This document shows, in pieces, positions 34,983 to 44,002 of a stretch of DNA of 64,000 nt. This DNA comes from an uncultured Chlamydiae bacterium (GTDB lineage Bacteria > Chlamydiota > Chlamydiia > Chlamydiales > 2-12-FULL-49-11): positions 62,001-126,000 of the forward strand of contig CALKUQ010000018.1 in the NCBI GenBank assembly GCA_937996705.1. Direction: 5' to 3'. The notes under the pieces are model-generated. The model saw nothing but the letters and a program-made list of their open reading frames with translations, was not told where the DNA came from and searched no databases. The position numbers were made by a program, and so were the translations under genes. Positions within the stretch are counted from its first letter, which is position 1, and every line of letters begins with the position of its first letter.

Positions 34983-37136
34983 ATGGAATACTTTAAGCAA
35001 TTTCAAAACCACATTTTAAACAATGACCTACCCTCTCTTATCTCTCTCTGGCAAGAGTATTGTCTAAGCGATGAAATCGATGCGGATGAGTTAAAGCAAA
35101 CTCTTTTAGTCGCAAAACAATCTCCTCTAGCGCAATCGTTTGGAAGATACGTAGCAGACATCCTCCCCTTGTGGAAAAATCTTAAAAATTCTGACCTTAA
35201 GCACGACTGCGTAAAATTAATTTTTGATATACAAACCGTCAACGACTTGAACCTTGCAAACTTTGCTTATGACTATTTAGAAGAAAGATACAAAGGAGAT
35301 CCCTCCTTCCTACAAAAAATCAAACTAGTAGGGCTCAGAGAAAAAAAGACTTTCCCTTGCGCAATTGCCAATTTTGAACTCTTAGCTCATATGAAAGTGG
35401 GAAATTTTTTCCTGCATGCAGGGGGTTGGGGAATCGGAGAGGTGATAGATGTCTCTATGCTCCGAGAGCAAATCACTTTAGAGTTTGATAACGTCTCTGG
35501 AAATAAAGAGGTGAGTTTTGCAAACGCATTTAAAACATTAATCCCTGTCTCTAAAGAACACTTTCTTGCAAGACGTTTTGGCGATTCTGACAACTTTGAA
35601 GCCTTTGCAAGGGCAAATCCTGTTGAAGTAATCCGAATGCTTTTAAAAGATTTAGGACCAAAAACCGCTCAAGAAATCAAAGACGAGCTTGAGGGGGTAG
35701 TTATACCAGAGGCTGATTGGGCAAAATGGTGGCAACTCACTCGTACAAAACTAAAAAAAGATACTTTTATAGAATCTCCAGAAAATTTAAAAGAGAACTT
35801 TTCTTTGAGAAAAACTGAAGTTACTCATGAAGATCGCCTTCTTAAAGAATTAGCAGCAAAGCCAACTACGTCTCAGCTTATTGAGCTTATTTATTCCTTC
35901 TTAAGAGATTTTCCCCAATCAACTAAAAACGAAGTATTCAAAAATGTCCTTAAAACCTCTTTAACAGATGTCTTATCACAAAAAGAGGTGACCGACACAG
36001 AAGAGCTTCAGATTCTATTTATTTTGCAAGACTTAGGACATGAAAAAGCAAATGAGCTTACAACCCTCCTCTCAAAATATGCCCAACCTGAAAAAATTGT
36101 GAACGAAATTACTGTCCTTGCCCATAAAAAACGCTTTTTAATTGAAATGAAAAAAGTAAAAGATGACTGGCAAACATTGTTTGCCTCAGTCCTCCTTTCT
36201 GTTGAGCAAAACCCTCTAAGAGACTATATTTTAGAAGAACTTTTAAAAAATAAGCATGAAAATCTTGTTAAAGCAAGAATCACCCAACTTCTTGACAACC
36301 CTATGCTATCTCCAAACGCCTTCTTATGGTATTTTCAAAAGCTCATAGCTCCCGACATGGACTATCCCTACGCAAACCAACAAGGGCATAACGCATTTTT
36401 AGAATCGTTTTTTGTCCTCCTTCATAAAATAGAGAGCTCCCCTTCTCACAAAGATCTAATTAAAAAAATGCACACCTTTCTTACATCGGGAAGATATGCA
36501 AATGTGCGGAAAATTTTTGAACACTCCGACATTGAAACGATCAAAGAAGTACTCCTGCTTTGCACAAAATGTATGACACTTTCAGATCACGATATTAAAA
36601 TTCTCCATTCCCTGGCAGAAGTTGTCCACCCCTCTCTTAGAAACCTAAGAAAAGAGGGATCTGTTGAAGAAGAAGATGAGATTATCTGGACCACTAAAGA
36701 GGGTTACGTAAAAATTAAGGAGCGTATTGAACAAATTGCAACTGTCGATACCGTTGAAAATGCTAAAGAAATTGAAATTGCAAGAGCTCACGGAGATCTT
36801 AGAGAAAACAGTGAATTTAAATTTGCTCAAGAACGTAGATCAAGACTCCAAAGCGAACTCCGATTCCTCTCAGACCAATTTAAACACATGAGAATTCTTA
36901 CAAAAGATGATATTAAAACAGATGCGGTCAACGTAGGAACTGTAGTAGAACTTGAAAGCGCAAAAGGTGAGAGACAGACCTATACCCTTCTTGGGCCTTG
37001 GGATACTGACCCAGAGAAAAATATTCTCTCCTTCCAATCAAAAATTGCCAAGGATCTTATCGGACTTCCGATAGGGAACCGTTGCAAAATTCAAGACCAA
37101 GACTGGAAAATCACCTCTATTAAAAGCTTTCTATAA
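34983..37136 (+). CDS. greA: Transcription elongation factor GreA with long N-terminal extension
   Basis: 717 residues against about 158 for ordinary GreA. The last 150 residues are GreA: the coiled coil with its acidic tip (KEIEIARAHGDLRENSEFKFA) and the C-terminal FKBP-like domain (VGTVVELESAKGERQTYTLLG). This part re-activates backtracked RNA polymerase by stimulating cleavage. The first 560 residues are helical and carry an early domain with HAGGWGIGEVIDV, which resembles a Tudor/CarD-like segment. The same architecture and length are known for chlamydial GreA (CT636, from memory). ATG 34983 has AGGGAGG seven bases upstream; the frame extends to 34851 but lacks a start with a ribosome site. 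Confidence 0.93.
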   Translation: MEYFKQFQNHILNNDLPSLISLWQEYCLSDEIDADELKQTLLVAKQSPLAQSFGRYVADILPLWKNLKNSDLKHDCVKLIFDIQTVNDLNLANFAYDYLEERYKGDPSFLQKIKLVGLREKKTFPCAIANFELLAHMKVGNFFLHAGGWGIGEVIDVSMLREQITLEFDNVSGNKEVSFANAFKTLIPVSKEHFLARRFGDSDNFEAFARANPVEVIRMLLKDLGPKTAQEIKDELEGVVIPEADWAKWWQLTRTKLKKDTFIESPENLKENFSLRKTEVTHEDRLLKELAAKPTTSQLIELIYSFLRDFPQSTKNEVFKNVLKTSLTDVLSQKEVTDTEELQILFILQDLGHEKANELTTLLSKYAQPEKIVNEITVLAHKKRFLIEMKKVKDDWQTLFASVLLSVEQNPLRDYILEELLKNKHENLVKARITQLLDNPMLSPNAFLWYFQKLIAPDMDYPYANQQGHNAFLESFFVLLHKIESSPSHKDLIKKMHTFLTSGRYANVRKIFEHSDIETIKEVLLLCTKCMTLSDHDIKILHSLAEVVHPSLRNLRKEGSVEEEDEIIWTTKEGYVKIKERIEQIATVDTVENAKEIEIARAHGDLRENSEFKFAQERRSRLQSELRFLSDQFKHMRILTKDDIKTDAVNVGTVVELESAKGERQTYTLLGPWDTDPEKNILSFQSKIAKDLIGLPIGNRCKIQDQDWKITSIKSFL

Positions 37137-37144
37137 TAGAATTT

Positions 37145-37184
37145 TTTCAAAGCTCCATTTTTTCAAGAAAATAGAGCTTTGAAA
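37145..37184 (+). terminator. Hairpin after greA, probable terminator
   Basis: An 11-base stem TTTCAAAGCTC/GAGCTTTGAAA, one mismatch, then five more pairs and a six-base loop, nine bases after the greA stop. It lacks a clear U-tract on the + strand, so termination is inferred from position and stem strength. Confidence 0.45.
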
Positions 37185-37201
37185 GAGAGTTTGTAGGAAA
37201 A

Positions 37202-37402
37202 TTAGTAGGGATCTATAGAAGAACCCTCTGCCGGCTGCCCCTCTTTTACAAAAAAGTTACAAACTGAAGCTTTGACCCTTAAAGCTAACTCTAAAACCTC
37301 CCGAAAACACCATTTAAGAAAGGTGAATTTAGGGGAAAATTGCATATCTCCTAATTTGTTAAAACAAGAGCAGCTAGGCAACCTACCAAGTAGTGAAAAC
37401 AT
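37202..37402 (-). CDS. Possible small Cys-containing protein, 66 residues
   Basis: Not recognised. ATG 37402 has GGAG eight bases upstream, in a stretch otherwise without a gene. The product has four cysteines (LPSCSCFNKL, LKWCFREVLEL, SVCNFF) and a short amphipathic helix. Such short frames also arise by chance in AT-rich DNA, and no relative is known to me. It lies between the greA hairpin and rdgB. Confidence 0.35.
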   Translation of the reverse strand: MFSLLGRLPSCSCFNKLGDMQFSPKFTFLKWCFREVLELALRVKASVCNFFVKEGQPAEGSSIDPY

Positions 37403-37507
37403 AATTTATCTCCATTAACACTTAAGTGTATAATATTCAGAGATTCAATATATCAATTTCTCAATTTAATTGTTAAGATATATTTTATCTGTTACCCTTT
37501 AAAAATT

Positions 37508-38128
37508 ATGGAATTAGTCATAGCTACCACAAATTTCCACAAGATTTTAGAGATAAAGGCAATGATCCGATCTCAATTTAACCAAATTGAAATCCTTTCT
37601 CTCAAAGATTTTCCCGAGTATGTTGCCCCTGAAGAAGATGGTAATAATTTTTTTGAAATAGCGGAAAAGAAAGCGACTCATGCAGCACATGCTATTGGTA
37701 AATACGTACTTGCAGATGACAGCGGTTTAGTTGTCCCCCACCTAAATGGGGAACCTGGAATTTTAAGCAGAAGATACGCGGGTCCGGAGGCTACAGACAA
37801 AGAAAATAGAGACAAATTAATCACAAAATTAAAGGGACTTAGTGAGGAAAATCGTTTCGCATTTTTTGAATGTGCACTCTCCCTTGCATCTCCTTCTGGG
37901 ATCATAAAAACAGTACGGGGCATCTCTGAAGGACATCTGATTACAGAACCCAAGGGAAGAGGGGGATTTGGCTATGATCCCCTCTTTATCAAACACGATT
38001 ACAATAAAACCTTTGCAGAATTAGAGGAGGATATTAAAAATCGGATCTCTCATAGACGCAAAGCGTTTGATAAGCTATCCCCCTTCCTTGAAATAGAACT
38101 TCAAAAAACTTTGACCGCTACGAACTAG
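37508..38128 (+). CDS. rdgB: XTP/dITP pyrophosphatase (RdgB/HAM1)
   Basis: 206 residues. It hydrolyses dITP, XTP and similar damaged purine nucleotides to monophosphates. Family hallmarks are the start ELVIATTNFHKILEIK, LADDSGLVVPHLNGEPG with SRRYAG, the GRGGFGYDPLF motif and the closing NRISHRRKAF. The ATG is 34 bases after an AT-rich stretch with no obvious ribosome site. The stop overlaps the 3' end of the convergent hypothetical gene by 11 bases. Confidence 0.95.
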   Translation: MELVIATTNFHKILEIKAMIRSQFNQIEILSLKDFPEYVAPEEDGNNFFEIAEKKATHAAHAIGKYVLADDSGLVVPHLNGEPGILSRRYAGPEATDKENRDKLITKLKGLSEENRFAFFECALSLASPSGIIKTVRGISEGHLITEPKGRGGFGYDPLFIKHDYNKTFAELEEDIKNRISHRRKAFDKLSPFLEIELQKTLTATN

Positions 38129-38837
38129 ATTTTTTGAACCAAAGGTCTATAAAGACTTTTAAAACGGGAGATGAACTTTCTGAATACTCTCTTTGAAGAT
38201 CTTCAATAGTAACAATTTCAGGAAAGGGACTCTCATGTTGCTTTCTAAGAATGCGGCCCGCTGGATAACCCTCAGAACCTGGCCATTGAATAAAAAAGTC
38301 TCCTTTTTTAGCTAATTCAAAGCAAGGGGCTCGTCCGATTTTTGATAAAGGGCACTCCCAGACAAGCGGTTCATGCTTTAAAAATGCTTCCGCTTGGAGA
38401 GCGTCTCGAAAGAGAATTTTTTCATAAAGGTCTGTACAAATTAAATCGCCTCGATAGCCATCAGGGGAAGAATTTCCGATAGAGAAAAAGCCCCCTCGAT
38501 GTGTTGTTAAGGATATTGCAAATCCATCTGTTCGCTCAGATTTAACATTATCTCGATAAAGAAAGAGCCCCCCTCCATGTCTTCTAACATCATAACTTCC
38601 GTCAAATTCATACTCTTGGGGGATCAAAACAATACTTCTATTTACACTTAAACATGTATTGCTAAAACCGACACCTATGTGCCAAATAAAGCCCACACCA
38701 AGAGATGTCAGTACAGCTAGAGTAACTCTAGAAGTGAGCTCACAGCAAGAGTCAGACGATTCACAACAAAATGCTGATCTGATTGACCTAACAAACGACT
38801 CACGAAATCCGATATTGCCAACACAACAAAGACTCAT
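38118..38837 (-). CDS. Membrane-associated protein of unknown function
   Basis: Not recognised. 239 residues from ATG 38837 (GGGGAAAAG precedes it). A longer frame to 38969 would overlap the NlpC gene by about 100 bases and is disfavoured. Features: a Cys-rich N-terminus (MSLCCVG, FCCESSDSCC), one hydrophobic segment at about residues 42-62 (VTLAVLTSLGVGFIWHIGV), then a soluble beta-rich domain with GGFFSIGNSSPDGYRG. It starts 34 bases after the stop of the NlpC/P60 gene, so it may share that transcript. Confidence 0.65.
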   Translation of the reverse strand: MSLCCVGNIGFRESFVRSIRSAFCCESSDSCCELTSRVTLAVLTSLGVGFIWHIGVGFSNTCLSVNRSIVLIPQEYEFDGSYDVRRHGGGLFLYRDNVKSERTDGFAISLTTHRGGFFSIGNSSPDGYRGDLICTDLYEKILFRDALQAEAFLKHEPLVWECPLSKIGRAPCFELAKKGDFFIQWPGSEGYPAGRILRKQHESPFPEIVTIEDLQREYSESSSPVLKVFIDLWFKKSSS

Positions 38838-38871
38838 CTTTTCCCCAAAGTAAATTTTAAAAAAATCTATT

Positions 38872-39549
38872 CTACAGGAAGCGAAGAAATTTAGGTTGAT
38901 ATTTTTCAACCTCCTTGAGTCTTGAAGCGAGATTAGAGAGAACAATTCCATCATATTGCCTACTTTCAATCACCCGATTATTGGGGAGACAAATCAGCAT
39001 GTGCCCCTCCCAAATAATGAGATCGAGGGGTTTAAGGGTTGAAACCTCTGGGTAAGCCTTAAGAATTTCTGAGGTATTTCGTGGGGTGAATCCCTTAGTG
39101 ATGAAGTAAAGAAGGCCAGAGCAATCGACCCCCTTTAATTGCCAATAATTATACTCAAAGGGGGAAAGAGTTTTAGGAGGAGGGTAGTATTGGAGTAATT
39201 CAGGAATTCCGCTAGGTAGATTACCCCCCCAAATATAAGGGAGTTTAGGCAAGGAGATAAGAGTTTGGATCATTTCCTCAACATTGGGGAGAATTTTTTT
39301 TCTTGGAGGAATTCCTCCATCACACTTACTTACAAAACGTTCGTCGATGTAAAGTGGTTTTACAGAGGGGTACTCATCGGTGGAAACTTCTAGCACACTC
39401 CCCTGTTTTTCATGAACAACCAGAAGACTCCCAGGAAAAAGAATTGTCTCAATCTCTCTCACTAATCCAACAGAGTCAAAATTAAGAAATGCCTGCTGAA
39501 TTTCTTTCCGATTCAATAGCGGAGCGCTTCTAGAAACAATAGCAAACAT
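38872..39549 (-). CDS. NlpC/P60 family peptidoglycan peptidase
   Basis: 225 residues. The C-terminal half is an NlpC/P60 cysteine peptidase: catalytic Cys in GVDCSGLLYFI, His in IWEGHMLICL, with the preceding LPYIWGGNL typical of this family. The N-terminal half is an SH3b-like domain. Such enzymes cut the D-Glu to diaminopimelate bond in stem peptides. Chlamydiae carry a relative (CT127, from memory) implicated in remodelling division-septum peptidoglycan. No signal peptide is evident. It is divergent from oppA, which in Chlamydia can bind peptidoglycan peptides, hinting at a recycling pair. Confidence 0.87.
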   Translation of the reverse strand: MFAIVSRSAPLLNRKEIQQAFLNFDSVGLVREIETILFPGSLLVVHEKQGSVLEVSTDEYPSVKPLYIDERFVSKCDGGIPPRKKILPNVEEMIQTLISLPKLPYIWGGNLPSGIPELLQYYPPPKTLSPFEYNYWQLKGVDCSGLLYFITKGFTPRNTSEILKAYPEVSTLKPLDLIIWEGHMLICLPNNRVIESRQYDGIVLSNLASRLKEVEKYQPKFLRFL

Positions 39550-39612
39550 TTGTTGAATTTTTTCTCTCTTATCTGTACATTCAGTCTCTTAAGTCGATTA
39601 TAGGAGGTATCT

Positions 39613-41202
39613 GTGAGATTACGCAACGCTTTTTTGATTTCAATTTTGTGTGTAGGATGCTCTTGCAAAGCTCCAAGTCCTGGAAAAAAAGAGGCCTCAA
39701 AACAAAAAATTTCCATCAACATTGAAAGTGAACCTAAAACCCTTGACCCAAGAAAGGTTCGCTCTCTCAATGATATCAATGTAGTCCAAAGCGTTATGGA
39801 TGGATTAATGCGCGTAGGAAAAACTGGAACAACAACCCTTGCAATCGCCGAAAAGTACAGCGTTTCCGAAGATATGAAAACTTATCTATTTAATCTTAAA
39901 GATACAAAATGGTCGAATGGCGACTCTGTAAAAGCCTCAGATTTTGTCTATTCGTGGAAGAAGGCCCTCTCCCCTGACTTCAATTCAGACTATGCATTTC
40001 TCCTCTACGCTATTAAAAATGGAAAATCAATAAAGCAAGGGTTGTTGCCAACGAGCATGCTTGGGGCTGTTGCTAAAGATGACTACACCCTTCAAGTAAC
40101 CTTAGAAAATCCCACCCCATTTTTTTTGGAACTGTTAACTCTACCCATTTTTTTTCCGGTCAACCAGGCTGTAGAAAAAGAAAATTGTGATTGGGCAAGA
40201 GATGCTGATACTTTTGTTTGCAATGGTCCATTCAAAATAAAGGATTGGAGACACAATGATGTAATTACCTGTGTAAAAAACAACTCCTACTGGGATTCAG
40301 GTTCTGTCCGTTTAAATCGTATTGAAATGGTGATGGTTTCTGCAGAAACGGGATTAAAGCTATTCCAAAATAATGAGCTTGATTGGAGTGGTTCCCCGTA
40401 TTCCTCAATCCCCACAGATGCAATTCCCTCTTTAAAAAACCAAAATTTAATTAAATCAGATCCCCTTCTTGGAACTTATTGGATTCGAACTAACACCGAA
40501 TCTGGTCCTCTAAAAAACCAAAATCTACGCAAGGCTTTAGCATTAGCAATCAATCGTAATGAAATTGTGTCACACATCACTCACACCTACGAACCTGCTA
40601 CAGGAATTGTCCCCACTTCCATGGGATTACAACAAACCCCCTATTTCCAGGATGGCCAAATAGAAGAGGCAAGAGACCTACTTCGTCTTGCTATTGAAGA
40701 AGACGATCTTGTTTTAGAAGATTTCCCCGATTTAGTTCTTACCTATTCAGCAGACGCTAAAAATCATAGAATTGCTCAAGCAATTCAAGACCAATGGAAA
40801 AAATCTCTCGGTATTACAGTAAAATTAGAAGCTGTTGAGGGAAGCGTCTGTTTAGAAAAAGTTTCAAAAGGGAATTATCAACTTGCTGTTGGCTCTTGGA
40901 TTGCCGATTTTCGCGATCCCATTAACTTTTTAGAAATTTTTAAAACTAAGTCCATCGGAACAAACAACACCAATTGGGAGAGTTTGCACTACCAAAAAGC
41001 TCTGGAAGCGACCTACCTTGCAAAAAATAGGGAGGAGCGAATGGCAGAATTAAAAAGATCTGAAACGATACTCATGTCTGAAATGCCTATTCTACCGATT
41101 TTTCACTACACTATGCTCCACGTAAACAATGAAAAATTAAAAGATGTGGTCCTTACAGATGCAGGCCATATCGACTTTAAATGGGCTTATGTTGAAAAAT
41201 AG
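39613..41202 (+). CDS. oppA: Oligopeptide ABC transporter substrate-binding lipoprotein
   Basis: 529 residues, SBP family 5. The GTG start has a perfect AGGAGG five bases upstream. The leader ends with a lipobox-like CVGC, so Cys16 is probably lipidated. The mature part begins with the family motif ESEPKTLDPRKVRSLND and shows VMDGLMRVG, then DTKWSNGDSVKASDFVYSWK and LRKALALAINRNEI. It delivers peptides to an OppBCDF permease; none of the permease genes is in this window. Chlamydiae have several oppA copies. Confidence 0.93.
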   Translation: MRLRNAFLISILCVGCSCKAPSPGKKEASKQKISINIESEPKTLDPRKVRSLNDINVVQSVMDGLMRVGKTGTTTLAIAEKYSVSEDMKTYLFNLKDTKWSNGDSVKASDFVYSWKKALSPDFNSDYAFLLYAIKNGKSIKQGLLPTSMLGAVAKDDYTLQVTLENPTPFFLELLTLPIFFPVNQAVEKENCDWARDADTFVCNGPFKIKDWRHNDVITCVKNNSYWDSGSVRLNRIEMVMVSAETGLKLFQNNELDWSGSPYSSIPTDAIPSLKNQNLIKSDPLLGTYWIRTNTESGPLKNQNLRKALALAINRNEIVSHITHTYEPATGIVPTSMGLQQTPYFQDGQIEEARDLLRLAIEEDDLVLEDFPDLVLTYSADAKNHRIAQAIQDQWKKSLGITVKLEAVEGSVCLEKVSKGNYQLAVGSWIADFRDPINFLEIFKTKSIGTNNTNWESLHYQKALEATYLAKNREERMAELKRSETILMSEMPILPIFHYTMLHVNNEKLKDVVLTDAGHIDFKWAYVEK

Positions 41203-41749
41203 ATTTTTATTTTTTCTATTGGCTGGAGCTAATCTTTTTTCCGCTAGCGTCACCCTTGTTAATGATAGCGCATTTAAACTAACAGGGGAAATTTTCAACG
41301 CTATGGGGATAAAAGTAGCCTCTGTCAGATTGTCACCCGGTCAAATCTATATGTGGAATGATAATCAGTCCCCCTTTATTAAGCAAAACGACTCTACAAG
41401 CACCCCCTTTACTATCAGCTTTGTCTGCGCAGACGCAAGACCCTACGACTATGCCCCTCCACCAAAAAAGGGGAGCAAAGAAAAGAAACCGGCCTACCAA
41501 AGTGAGTTTGGATCTTGGGTAGGAGTCCCCACAGGTTCAACAGTAAATGCACTCGGGGTTAATGGCGGGACAAAAACTTGCGTTATTAAGAAATCGGCTC
41601 AAAAAGGGATTAGTGAAAGGAAAAAGACCCCCTCAAAAAGCAAAAAAAGCGATGGGTTCAATAATTGGAGCAATGATGGCGGAAGTACCTGGACAAATGA
41701 TGGCGGCTTTGGCGATGAAGACTCTGACTTTTCTGACTCATTAAAATAA
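41189..41749 (+). CDS. Exported protein with basic/Gly-Asn-rich C-terminus, unknown function
   Basis: Not recognised. 186 residues from ATG 41189, which overlaps oppA by 14 bases. A signal peptide (about 18 residues, ends LFSAS) leads into a beta-rich domain (VTLVNDSAFKLTGEIFNAMG, QIYMWNDNQSP). A Lys-rich linker follows, then a low-complexity tail with the repeat NWSNDGGSTWTNDGGF and an acidic end. Coupling to oppA suggests an envelope role. The gene is convergent with the following one, overlapping by 9 bases. Confidence 0.7.
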   Translation: MLKNRFLFFLLAGANLFSASVTLVNDSAFKLTGEIFNAMGIKVASVRLSPGQIYMWNDNQSPFIKQNDSTSTPFTISFVCADARPYDYAPPPKKGSKEKKPAYQSEFGSWVGVPTGSTVNALGVNGGTKTCVIKKSAQKGISERKKTPSKSKKSDGFNNWSNDGGSTWTNDGGFGDEDSDFSDSLK

Positions 41750-42328
41750 ATATCCAAGAGAGACTAGAAGGGGAACTCTCACCCCTCCAGGCACTGGCCC
41801 TGATAGGTTTGCTTGAAAATATTTTACTGCTTTCAATTCTACCGACAAACCAGAACCAGAACCGATTTCAGCTCCTACAGAGAGATAATTTTGAAAAATA
41901 AAATTTGATCGAAGGTCGCTAAAATTAAATTCCGATTTTGAAAGAATTGTCGGACCAAAAAGGCTTACTTCTATGTAGGGATGAAGTAACACTAGATGCA
42001 TTACCCAAAATCTAGAAGCAAGAGAGAGGGAAGCTGAATAGAGTGTGTCACCCTCTTTATGATACCTTCCCATATTACCCCCTCCGTAGAACGAGACCAC
42101 GGATAAAAGGTCTAACATTTTCCTCTCATAGAAGATCATGTACCCCTTCTCAATGTTTTCCGAGAAATCCCCTTTAATAAAATTAGGCATTTTGGGAATT
42201 TCTAAAGAGACTTGATTGGCATCAAAATAGGAGACACTAATTACATGCTTTGCTGTCGTAGCATTAAGTTCTCCAAAAAGAATTGCTAACAACCCCAGTG
42301 CTGCAAATTTTTTGTTTAAAATGGGCAT
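41741..42328 (-). CDS. Small outer-membrane beta-barrel-like protein
   Basis: Not recognised. 195 residues from ATG 42328. A signal peptide (KKFAALGLLAILFGELNA) precedes amphipathic strands; the C-terminus ends VPLLVSLGYLF with the terminal Phe of barrel proteins. The in-frame extension to 42397 runs far into ygfA and is rejected. It overlaps the ygfA stop by 13 bases and probably continues that operon. Confidence 0.6.
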   Translation of the reverse strand: MPILNKKFAALGLLAILFGELNATTAKHVISVSYFDANQVSLEIPKMPNFIKGDFSENIEKGYMIFYERKMLDLLSVVSFYGGGNMGRYHKEGDTLYSASLSLASRFWVMHLVLLHPYIEVSLFGPTILSKSEFNFSDLRSNFIFQNYLSVGAEIGSGSGLSVELKAVKYFQANLSGPVPGGVRVPLLVSLGYLF

Positions 42329-42756
42329 AATTTTTTCACCGCAATATCGTGATCTTCCAAAGGCAGATCTTTTGGGCAGACCTGCTCTTTGAAACAAACC
42401 CCTATTGTATGTGCATTTTTGTATTTCGCAAGTAATTTATCATAATAACCCTGCCCCCTTCCCAAGCGAATCCCCCTTTGATCAAAAGCAAGTCCTGGAA
42501 CTATAATGCAATCGTAGAGAACCTCCGAATGAGGCTCTTTTAACAAATGGAGTTTTTTCTCTCCTATTAAAAATTCATTTAGTAAAGAAAGGTCTATTTC
42601 CTCTTTAAAGCTCACAAATGAGAGGATTCTCTCGAAAGGGTCTAACTCTTTTTTCAAAGTTTGAAAAACGGCCTCTTTTGCATAATACCTTCTTTCTGGA
42701 GTAATTTTTTTTAAAACCGCCTGATACTCTTTCCTAAGAATCTCCTTTTCAATCAC
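42316..42756 (-). CDS. ygfA: 5-formyltetrahydrofolate cyclo-ligase, short form
   Basis: 146 residues; the family is usually 180-200. Diagnostic motifs are RKEYQAVLKKITPERR at the start, LSFVSFKEEIDLSLL, then DCIIVPGLAFDQRG and RLGRGQGYYDKLLA (ATP and folate-binding loop), GVCFKEQ and the closing ALEDHD-like PLEDHDIAV. It converts 5-formyl-THF to 5,10-methenyl-THF using ATP. The missing stretch lies in the middle, between the first beta strand and DCIIVPG; all recognised motifs remain. It overlaps the MORN gene by 8 bases. Neighbour order up to recA resembles C. trachomatis CT648-CT650. Confidence 0.85.
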   Translation of the reverse strand: MIEKEILRKEYQAVLKKITPERRYYAKEAVFQTLKKELDPFERILSFVSFKEEIDLSLLNEFLIGEKKLHLLKEPHSEVLYDCIIVPGLAFDQRGIRLGRGQGYYDKLLAKYKNAHTIGVCFKEQVCPKDLPLEDHDIAVKKLCPF

Positions 42757-44002
42757 TAGGAAGCCCTTTTTGGTATTCTGTCTTTCTTAAAAAATTCCCT
42801 TTTGCATCAAAAATTGTAGCGATTCCTGCCCCTTGAACTACACGTGACTGAGGAAATTCTTCCCCTTTTTTAAAGTACTTTCCATTAACTAAATTATCAT
42901 TTTCATACTCTTCAATCATCATCAAGTGGCCATCTTCATACCAGGCAATATATTTACCCTGCTTTTTATTTTGAATCATCTCTTTTTCACTTTCAAGATT
43001 CCCATTGGGATACCAAGTACGAACAGTTCCATAAATTTCATCATCCATCCAGCTAATTTGCATTACGGGGACCTCTTTTGAGTAAAGAACCTCCTCCCCC
43101 TGCTTTGCCCCATTAGCTATGTGATAGATTGATTCAAGATCCCCACTCTTTCTATAAGTTTTTACACTTCCCTCAGGCCTTCCTCCTAAATACTCATGCT
43201 CTGTAGCTAAATAACCCTCTCTATAATCAGGTCTAACACCGCTTCCCTCTTTAATTTCATGGGTAAGAACGCCTTCAAAATTCCAATACTTTCCAGAGAT
43301 TAAAAGACCTTTTTCATACCACTCCTCTCTTGGGGAAATTTTTTTATCTCCAAAAAATACCGATTTCCCCTCTCTTATCCCCCCCACATATTGGGTAGCT
43401 CCGATACAAACCCCTTCAAGATCATAAACCTTCTTCTCTCCTTCAATTACATCATTTTTATAAGGGATTGTTTGAGAAAGATTCCCATTTAAATGGTAAT
43501 AGAGCGCCTCACCCTCAAGCTTTCCTTTTTGATAAAACAACTCAGCAATTAATTTCCCCCCGACATCCCATACTTTACTCTCTCCATCAAAAATCCAAGA
43601 AGTTTGTGCATCTGGACTTAAATCTCCAATTCCCTCCATTACATGTGCCAAAATTCGTAGATTTCCATTCTCATACCACTCTTTATACTCACCTTTAGCC
43701 CTCCCTCCTAAAACCTCTAAATACTGAAATATTTCTCCATTATTATGATAGGTAGTTAAGTGAGAGAGAACTTTCCCCTCATTGTCCCTCTTAAACACGC
43801 GAACAACTTTTTGATAGGGCTGTGGGTTTAAAAAATTGACCTTTTGATAGACCTCTAATCGTTCCTTTTGACTGATCGTCTCATTCACCCCATTACGATC
43901 TATTATTTGAACATGAGTCAAAACAGGGGCATTTTGTACCGAATTTCTTGAACATCCCCAAAAAAGGGAAGAAATAATTAACAAGAGACTAATTTTTTTC
44001 AT
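42749..44002 (-). CDS. MORN-repeat lipoprotein
   Basis: 417 residues. A leader ends LFWGC, a lipobox-like site. Many MORN_2/YwqK-type repeats follow (EYKEWYENGNLRILA, GEALYYHLNGNLSQTI, GTVRTWYPNGNLESEKEM, GKYIAWYEDGHLMMI), about eleven copies of roughly 22-25 residues. MORN repeats fold into an elongated beta-sheet and often mediate membrane or protein contact. ATG 44002 is chosen because AGAGGA stands six bases before it; ATG 44008 is too close. The position matches CT648 of C. trachomatis (from memory). Confidence 0.82.
   Translation of the reverse strand: MKKISLLLIISSLFWGCSRNSVQNAPVLTHVQIIDRNGVNETISQKERLEVYQKVNFLNPQPYQKVVRVFKRDNEGKVLSHLTTYHNNGEIFQYLEVLGGRAKGEYKEWYENGNLRILAHVMEGIGDLSPDAQTSWIFDGESKVWDVGGKLIAELFYQKGKLEGEALYYHLNGNLSQTIPYKNDVIEGEKKVYDLEGVCIGATQYVGGIREGKSVFFGDKKISPREEWYEKGLLISGKYWNFEGVLTHEIKEGSGVRPDYREGYLATEHEYLGGRPEGSVKTYRKSGDLESIYHIANGAKQGEEVLYSKEVPVMQISWMDDEIYGTVRTWYPNGNLESEKEMIQNKKQGKYIAWYEDGHLMMIEEYENDNLVNGKYFKKGEEFPQSRVVQGAGIATIFDAKGNFLRKTEYQKGLPSD

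Noticed and set aside
38838..38969. N-terminal extension of the hypothetical membrane protein
   Set aside because: It overlaps the NlpC gene by about 100 bases and ATG 38837 has a ribosome-site-like GGGGAA.
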